NCBI RefSeq assembly: GCF_020164495.1
Contig: NZ_JAIQYZ010000001.1
Span: forward strand, 744,001-808,000
Source of the DNA: Psychroflexus lacisalsi
GTDB taxonomy: Bacteria > Bacteroidota > Bacteroidia > Flavobacteriales > Flavobacteriaceae
Direction of reading: 5' to 3'
Length of the DNA: 64,000 nucleotides
Shown here: in pieces, positions 59,894 to 64,000 of the stretch
How positions within the stretch are numbered: position 1 is the stretch's first letter
How the letters are laid out: every line of letters starts with the position of its first letter
Translations under genes and position numbers: made by a program
The notes under the pieces: generated by a model
The model's input: the letters and a program-made list of their open reading frames with translations, nothing else
Told to the model about the DNA's origin: nothing
Databases searched by the model: none

Positions 59894-60844
59894 ATGAGTA
59901 AATATAAACAGATTGATAAACTCAAGACCAACCTCAAAAAGAAAAACTATAAGGCTTTTTTCTTTTTTATAGGATTTACTTTACTTATCTGGATCTTTGT
60001 TCAAATGTCGAAAACCTATGATCATGAGTTGAAATTGTCCTTTCAGCTTAAAGAAGTTCCTCAGCATATAGTTATCGAAGACAAATCTCAAGATATTGCC
60101 ATAGAAGTCAACCATACAGGTTTTAAGATCTTGTTTATCAATCTTTTCAATTCGACTCTCACCTTAAATTTTGACGAACTGGACTCTATTGGTAATGCGT
60201 ATACATTCAATCTAAAACAGAATAAATCTAAAATAGCAAAGCCATTAAGGGTTTCATCTGGTGAATTAGAAATTCTTCAGGACAGCCTTTACTTTCCTTT
60301 TTTTAAGTTGACAACAAAAAAATTAAAAATAAAACCAAACTTTCAAGTTAGCTTCAGCAAGGGATATGATTCTATTGAAAATTTCAGTTTCGATCCAAGT
60401 CATATTGAAGTTTCTGGAAACGACTCCATTTTAAAAGACCTTGAATTTATCTCAACAGAGAAGAAGAATCTTAAAGACATCTCAGACACTTTATACGGGA
60501 CTGTTGACATTCAAAAGATTGACAGTGTTTCAATTAATTATCTGGTCGAAACTGTTAAGTATACTTTGCCTGTTAACAAATTCACTGAGGGTAATTTCGA
60601 AATTCCTATTGATGTAGAAAACAAAGCGAGCAATGAAGAGTTTGTGATTTTTCCTAAAACCGCTAAAGTCAATTTCAAAACTAGTTTATCAAATTATGAG
60701 AAAATAGACGAATCTGGCTTTAAGGTAGTTGCTAAATTTGAACCAGATGAAGATTTTATGATTTTAGAACTCGTGAAACAGCCGAAATTTGTCAAGAATG
60801 TTTCTCTCGAGAATTATAAAGTTGATTATTTGATAAAGCGATGA
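59894..60844 (+). CDS. YbbR-like domain protein
   Basis: Protein of 316 aa with one N-terminal membrane helix (AFFFFIGFTLLIWIFVQMSK) and a long beta-rich extracytoplasmic part. The overall form (short cytoplasmic tail, one helix, repeated YbbR-like strands such as FKLTTKKLKIKPNFQVSF and PVNKFTEGNFEIPIDV) fits the YbbR-containing proteins found next to coaE in Bacteroidetes. It begins right after the glycosyltransferase stop and overlaps coaE by 4 bp. The role is unknown; relatives in other phyla support c-di-AMP cyclase, but no such gene is here. Confidence 0.75.
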   Translation: MSKYKQIDKLKTNLKKKNYKAFFFFIGFTLLIWIFVQMSKTYDHELKLSFQLKEVPQHIVIEDKSQDIAIEVNHTGFKILFINLFNSTLTLNFDELDSIGNAYTFNLKQNKSKIAKPLRVSSGELEILQDSLYFPFFKLTTKKLKIKPNFQVSFSKGYDSIENFSFDPSHIEVSGNDSILKDLEFISTEKKNLKDISDTLYGTVDIQKIDSVSINYLVETVKYTLPVNKFTEGNFEIPIDVENKASNEEFVIFPKTAKVNFKTSLSNYEKIDESGFKVVAKFEPDEDFMILELVKQPKFVKNVSLENYKVDYLIKR

Positions 60845-61428
60845 TAAAAATTGGACTCACTGGAGGTATTGGAAGTGGTAAAACTACTGTTGCACAAATG
60901 TTTAAAGATAAAAAAGTTCCTGTCTTTACTGCTGATATTGAAGCTAAAAAAATACTAGATCGGCCTGAAGTTTCTTCGGAAGTTTCCCGCGTCTTTGGTA
61001 TTAAATTGAATTCTGAAAATCTGATTAACAAAGCTGAACTTGCCAAAATAGTTTTTAATGATGATAAAGCTTTGGAAAGGCTGAATTCCATAATTCATCC
61101 TGAAGTTCATAAGTATTTTGAAAGATGGCTCTCCATGCAAACAGCTCCTTATATTATCTATGAGGCTGCAATTATATTTGAAAAGAATAGAGCTTCAGAC
61201 TTTGACTACACAATTCTTGTAACTGCACCGGAAGACTTAAGAATTAAACGTGTTATGAAAAGAGATGACATAACGAGTGCCGATGTAGAATCAAGAGTGA
61301 AAGCTCAATGGTCAGAGTCAAAAAAGAAAGAATTAGCTGATTTTATTATCGAAAATATTAATTTAAAAGAAACTCAACAACAGGTTAGTAAACTTCATGA
61401 AAAGTTTCTAAGCTTTTCAGATAAATAA
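60841..61428 (+). CDS. coaE: Dephospho-CoA kinase
   Basis: Last enzyme of coenzyme A synthesis, 195 aa. The P-loop is in IGLTGGIGSGKTTVAQMF (8-15), followed by VFTADIEAKKIL, LNSIIHPEVHKYFERW and AAIIFEKNRASDFDYTILVTAPEDLRIKRVMKRD. It overlaps the YbbR-like gene by 4 bp and completes the CoA pair with coaBC upstream. Confidence 0.95.
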   Translation: MIKIGLTGGIGSGKTTVAQMFKDKKVPVFTADIEAKKILDRPEVSSEVSRVFGIKLNSENLINKAELAKIVFNDDKALERLNSIIHPEVHKYFERWLSMQTAPYIIYEAAIIFEKNRASDFDYTILVTAPEDLRIKRVMKRDDITSADVESRVKAQWSESKKKELADFIIENINLKETQQQVSKLHEKFLSFSDK

Positions 61429-61484
61429 AGGCATTGTCTTGTTAACTTTCGGTTAAACACCGAGAAAGCATTTTGTTAAAACTG

Positions 61485-61492
61485 TAATTTTG
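61485..61492 (+). promoter_or_regulatory. Candidate -7 promoter box (TAATTTTG) almost touching the histidine kinase start
   Basis: Exact TAnnTTTG match ending 5 nt before the ATG at 61498. Conventional use would give a near-leaderless mRNA for the kinase/response-regulator pair. Confidence 0.5.
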
Positions 61493-61497
61493 ACGAA

Positions 61498-63066
61498 ATG
61501 AATAAACGCATATTTACATTTATAATTGTACTGATGAGTGTCTCTTTAATAGGGATCATCTTCGTTCAAGGCTACTGGATAAAAAACACAGTAGAGAGTA
61601 ATGAAGAGCAGTTCTCTATGGGGGCTAAACAGATTCTTATCAACGTTGTTCAGCAATTAGAAAAAGAAGAGATCGACAAATATTATTTCAAATTTGCTTC
61701 CATAGCAGATTCTGAAACTCCTGTAAGGGCTCAGCTTAGTGAAATATTTCAAATGTTGCCAGATGATGGAATCTCTACAGAGTATTTTATGTATTCTAAT
61801 CGTTTATTCCAAGAAGATTATAAAGTAGCATCTCCTTTTCTTGCGGAAAATCAAGATTCTATAGAATTTAAAAAGTTTATCAACCGTAAAGTAACGGCGG
61901 TAATGAGAAGGGATGGGATTGATGGAGTTTCACAAAACGCCATGGAGCGTTATGAACGTATTAATAATCTGGAAGAAGAGCAGAAATATTTGTGGCTTGA
62001 TGCTATCAAAGAAATGGCGTCAAAAATTCCCATACACAAGCGCGTAGATACTTTGGAAATCAAGAAATTGATTGAGGAGCAAATGGATAAGCGAAATCTG
62101 AAATCTGATTACGACTTTGGAATTTACAGTAATGCTTTATCTACAAAGGTGAGAACATCAAGCTTTGAACTGAATTCACCCTCAACATATGGTATTCCTG
62201 TTTATAGTTATAATGATGAATTTTCAGATTATCAACTATTCATTAATTTCAAAGATAAGAATCAACAGATTTTATCATCAATTGCATTGATGGGTGGGCT
62301 TTCAGTATTGTTTACTCTAGTTATAGTTTTAGCGTTTTCTTCAGCAATTGGTCAATTGATAAGACAAAGACAGATATCTCAGATCAAAACTGATTTTATA
62401 AATAATATGACGCACGAATTTAAAACGCCAATAGCAACAATAAATCTTGCACTAGATTCAGTGAAAAATCCAATGATTTCAAAAAATCCTGAAGCTGTTG
62501 ATAGATATATGAATATGATTCGCGAAGAAAATAAGAGGATGCATGCTCAGGTTGAAAATGTGTTGAGAATTTCTAAGCTTGAAAAAAATGAATTGGACAT
62601 TGATAAAGAAAAATTAAATCTTCACGAAATTATTGAAGATGCTATAAGTCATATTAATTTAATTGTAGAAGACAGGGGAGGTGCTATTAATACAGATCTC
62701 AAAGCTAAAAGGGATACTATACTGGCAAATGACTCACATTTTTCCAATGTGATAGTGAATATTTTGGATAACGCTGTAAAATATTCAACAGATGCCCCTG
62801 TTATAAACGTAGAAACTGAGAACGTAAACAATTATGTTGTTCTGATTGTTACGGACCATGGAAATGGAATGTCAAAACAAGTTCAGAAAAAAGTATTTGA
62901 TAAATTTTACAGAGAACATACAGGTGATGTTCATAATGTAAAGGGTCATGGATTAGGTCTTTCTTACGTAAAAAGAATAGTAGATGACCATCACGGTGAA
63001 ATCTCTGTGAAAAGCGAAAAAGGAAAAGGAAGTTCATTTATAATTAAATTACCATTAATATCATAA
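61498..63066 (+). CDS. Sensor histidine kinase
   Basis: Inner-membrane sensor of 522 aa. It has a helix at about 5-27, a periplasmic domain of about 230 residues rich in Glu/Lys, and a second helix at about 260-283. The HisKA box follows with His306 in NNMTHEFKTPIATINLALDSV, then an N-box NVIVNILDNAVKYS and G boxes DHGNGMS and GHGLGLSYVK. No HAMP domain is evident. It is of the RprX type found in Bacteroidetes. The response regulator begins 4 bp after its stop, so the two form a standard pair. Confidence 0.93.
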   Translation: MNKRIFTFIIVLMSVSLIGIIFVQGYWIKNTVESNEEQFSMGAKQILINVVQQLEKEEIDKYYFKFASIADSETPVRAQLSEIFQMLPDDGISTEYFMYSNRLFQEDYKVASPFLAENQDSIEFKKFINRKVTAVMRRDGIDGVSQNAMERYERINNLEEEQKYLWLDAIKEMASKIPIHKRVDTLEIKKLIEEQMDKRNLKSDYDFGIYSNALSTKVRTSSFELNSPSTYGIPVYSYNDEFSDYQLFINFKDKNQQILSSIALMGGLSVLFTLVIVLAFSSAIGQLIRQRQISQIKTDFINNMTHEFKTPIATINLALDSVKNPMISKNPEAVDRYMNMIREENKRMHAQVENVLRISKLEKNELDIDKEKLNLHEIIEDAISHINLIVEDRGGAINTDLKAKRDTILANDSHFSNVIVNILDNAVKYSTDAPVINVETENVNNYVVLIVTDHGNGMSKQVQKKVFDKFYREHTGDVHNVKGHGLGLSYVKRIVDDHHGEISVKSEKGKGSSFIIKLPLIS

Positions 63067-63070
63067 ATAT

Positions 63071-63793
63071 ATGGAAACTGAAAACAAAAAGATTTTATTA
63101 GTAGAAGACGATCCAAATTTTGGAATCGTACTTAAGGACTATTTGTCCATGAATGAATACGACGTTACCCATGCTAAAAACGGTATGGAAGGCTTCGAAA
63201 AATTCAAAAAAGGAAATTACGACTTGTGTATTCTAGACGTCATGATGCCTTACAAAGATGGCTTTACTTTAGCGAAGGAGATCAGAGCTAAAAATGAGGA
63301 TATTCCAATTATATTCCTTACAGCCAAAGCAATGAAGGATGATGTGTTGAAAGGATATAAAGTTGGAGCTGATGATTACCTTAATAAGCCATTTGATAGT
63401 GAAGTGCTATTGATGAAGATAAAGGCCATTATGCAACGTAAAAACTCTGATACGCTTGCAGATAGCAAGCAATTTGAATTTACTGTGGGTAATTTCCATC
63501 TTAATTCTAAGTTGAGGTTTTTAACATTCAAAGACGAAGAGCCTATAAAACTATCTCCTAAAGAGAATGAGTTATTACGTTTACTAGCTCTTTACGAGAA
63601 TGATTTAATGCCTAGAGAATTGGCATTGACCAAAATTTGGAGGGACGACAATTACTTTACCTCAAGAAGTATGGACGTTTACATCGCCAAATTGAGAAAA
63701 TATCTGAAAAAAGATGATTCTGTGGAAATTTTAAATATTCACGGTGAAGGTTTCCGTCTAGTCGTAAAAGGCTCTGATGGAAAAGGTGCTTAA
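63071..63793 (+). CDS. OmpR-family response regulator
   Basis: Response regulator of 240 aa with a receiver domain (acidic pair in LLVEDDPNFG, phosphoacceptor Asp56 in CILDVMMPYKDG, FLTAKA with the conserved Thr, and Lys in YLNKPFD) and a C-terminal winged helix (LSPKENELLRLLALYENDLMPRE, SRSMDVYIAKLRKYLKKDDS). It is RprY-like and paired with the kinase. A bidirectional terminator lies about 40 bp after its stop. Confidence 0.94.
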   Translation: METENKKILLVEDDPNFGIVLKDYLSMNEYDVTHAKNGMEGFEKFKKGNYDLCILDVMMPYKDGFTLAKEIRAKNEDIPIIFLTAKAMKDDVLKGYKVGADDYLNKPFDSEVLLMKIKAIMQRKNSDTLADSKQFEFTVGNFHLNSKLRFLTFKDEEPIKLSPKENELLRLLALYENDLMPRELALTKIWRDDNYFTSRSMDVYIAKLRKYLKKDDSVEILNIHGEGFRLVVKGSDGKGA

Positions 63794-63830
63794 TTCAAAA
63801 TAAGCTAACTTTTTTCAGTTCCAAAATTTC

Positions 63831-63868
63831 ATAAAAAGACTATTCGTATTTCGCGAATAGTCTTTTTA
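63831..63868. terminator. Bidirectional intrinsic terminator between response regulator and miaA
   Basis: Perfect 14-bp stem (arms 63833-63846 and 63854-63867, AAAAAGACTATTCG/CGAATAGTCTTTTT), 7-nt loop. The A- and T-runs at the ends allow termination from both sides; the stop of miaA lies in the right arm. Confidence 0.88.
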
Positions 63869-64000
63869 TGTTTTAATGTGAGCTAAGAGTTCTTCCAAGG
63901 AAGTTTCATAGTGTAACCAGTGAATATCTTTATCTTTTTTGAACCAGGTGAGTTGTCTTTTGGCAAATCTTCTGGTATTCTTTTTAATTTCAGATATAGC
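63866..64000 (-). CDS. miaA: tRNA dimethylallyltransferase, C-terminal end (truncated by window edge)
   Basis: Last 44 codons of a minus-strand gene running off the right edge. The translation includes EIKKNTRRFAKRQLTWFKKD and then DIHWLHYE, the conserved MiaA C-terminus (I-K-x-N-T-R-x-A/Y-A-K-R-Q-L-T-W-F). MiaA isopentenylates A37 of tRNAs reading UNN codons. The stop TAA is at 63866-63868, inside the terminator arm. Confidence 0.9.
   Translation of the reverse strand, partial: AISEIKKNTRRFAKRQLTWFKKDKDIHWLHYETSLEELLAHIKT

Overview
The window is a chromosomal segment from a member of the Flavobacteriaceae (phylum Bacteroidetes/Bacteroidota), probably an aerobic, pigmented, marine-type flavobacterium. 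I infer this from the AT-rich DNA, the near absence of Shine-Dalgarno sequences, repeated TAnnTTTG promoter boxes (the Bacteroidetes -7 element), a TonB-dependent receptor with an STN domain beside FecR/ECF-sigma genes, many SPII lipoproteins, a flavobacterial-type carotenoid cluster, and the gene block bamD-rpoZ-coaBC-DUF4835-recN. I see no mobile element, CRISPR array, rRNA or tRNA gene. The genus cannot be fixed from this window.

Layout. 1-5.0 kb: a cell-surface signalling set of TonB-dependent receptor, FecR-type anti-sigma factor and ECF sigma factor. The fecR frame carries an in-frame TAA, and the remainder of a normal FecR C-terminus is readable after it. 5.0-9.6 kb: an AT-rich gap, an orphan small protein, then a lipoprotein amidase and an exported S9 peptidase. 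9.7-17.4 kb: a carotenoid locus on the minus strand (merR-like regulator, crtI, crtB, crtZ, crtD, cruF-like, crtY) with a crtA-like gene running into its 3' end. Together these predict a monocyclic hydroxylated carotenoid of the saproxanthin/myxol type. 17.5-24.2 kb (minus): map, a HAD protein, a thioredoxin-like lipoprotein, gpmI, a VanY-type peptidase, a GNAT protein, a second-type clpP, a collagen-like lipoprotein and two msrB genes.

24.3-28.3 kb (plus): M48 lipoprotein protease, UMF1 transporter, App1-type phosphatase and a diacylglycerol kinase-like gene, closed by a strong bidirectional terminator. 28.3-32.7 kb (minus): M1 peptidase, DUF6702 protein and two tandem carboxypeptidase-regulatory-domain proteins. 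32.8-35.3 kb (plus): pepE, glsA, a tatA-like gene and a PAP2 phosphatase. 35.3-37.8 kb (minus): EamA transporter, HAD hydrolase, ribD. 38.0-38.9 kb (plus): GNAT and mgsA, converging on a thioesterase. 39.5-45.7 kb (plus): dnaA, a low-molecular-weight phosphatase, an RsmI-like methyltransferase, a YigZ protein, prmC and ligA. 45.8-47.4 kb (minus): a 5'-nucleotidase divided into two genes. 47.6-61.4 kb (plus): a CPA2 antiporter, an M61 peptidase, a DUF6913 protein, dapA, then bamD-rpoZ-coaBC-DUF4835-recN-fabI, a glycosyltransferase, a YbbR-like protein and coaE. 61.5-63.8 kb: a histidine kinase/response regulator pair. The right edge holds the 3' end of miaA on the minus strand.

Most of the window is well-known housekeeping and envelope biology. 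The most unusual items are the nonsense-interrupted fecR, the carotenoid regulator with an altered B12/light motif and an inverted repeat over its own promoter, the two-gene 5'-nucleotidase with two export signals, and promoter boxes lying only 4-5 nt from start codons. I did not find a clearly new multi-gene system. Start codons were adjusted by family homology where noted, and all domain calls are by eye.
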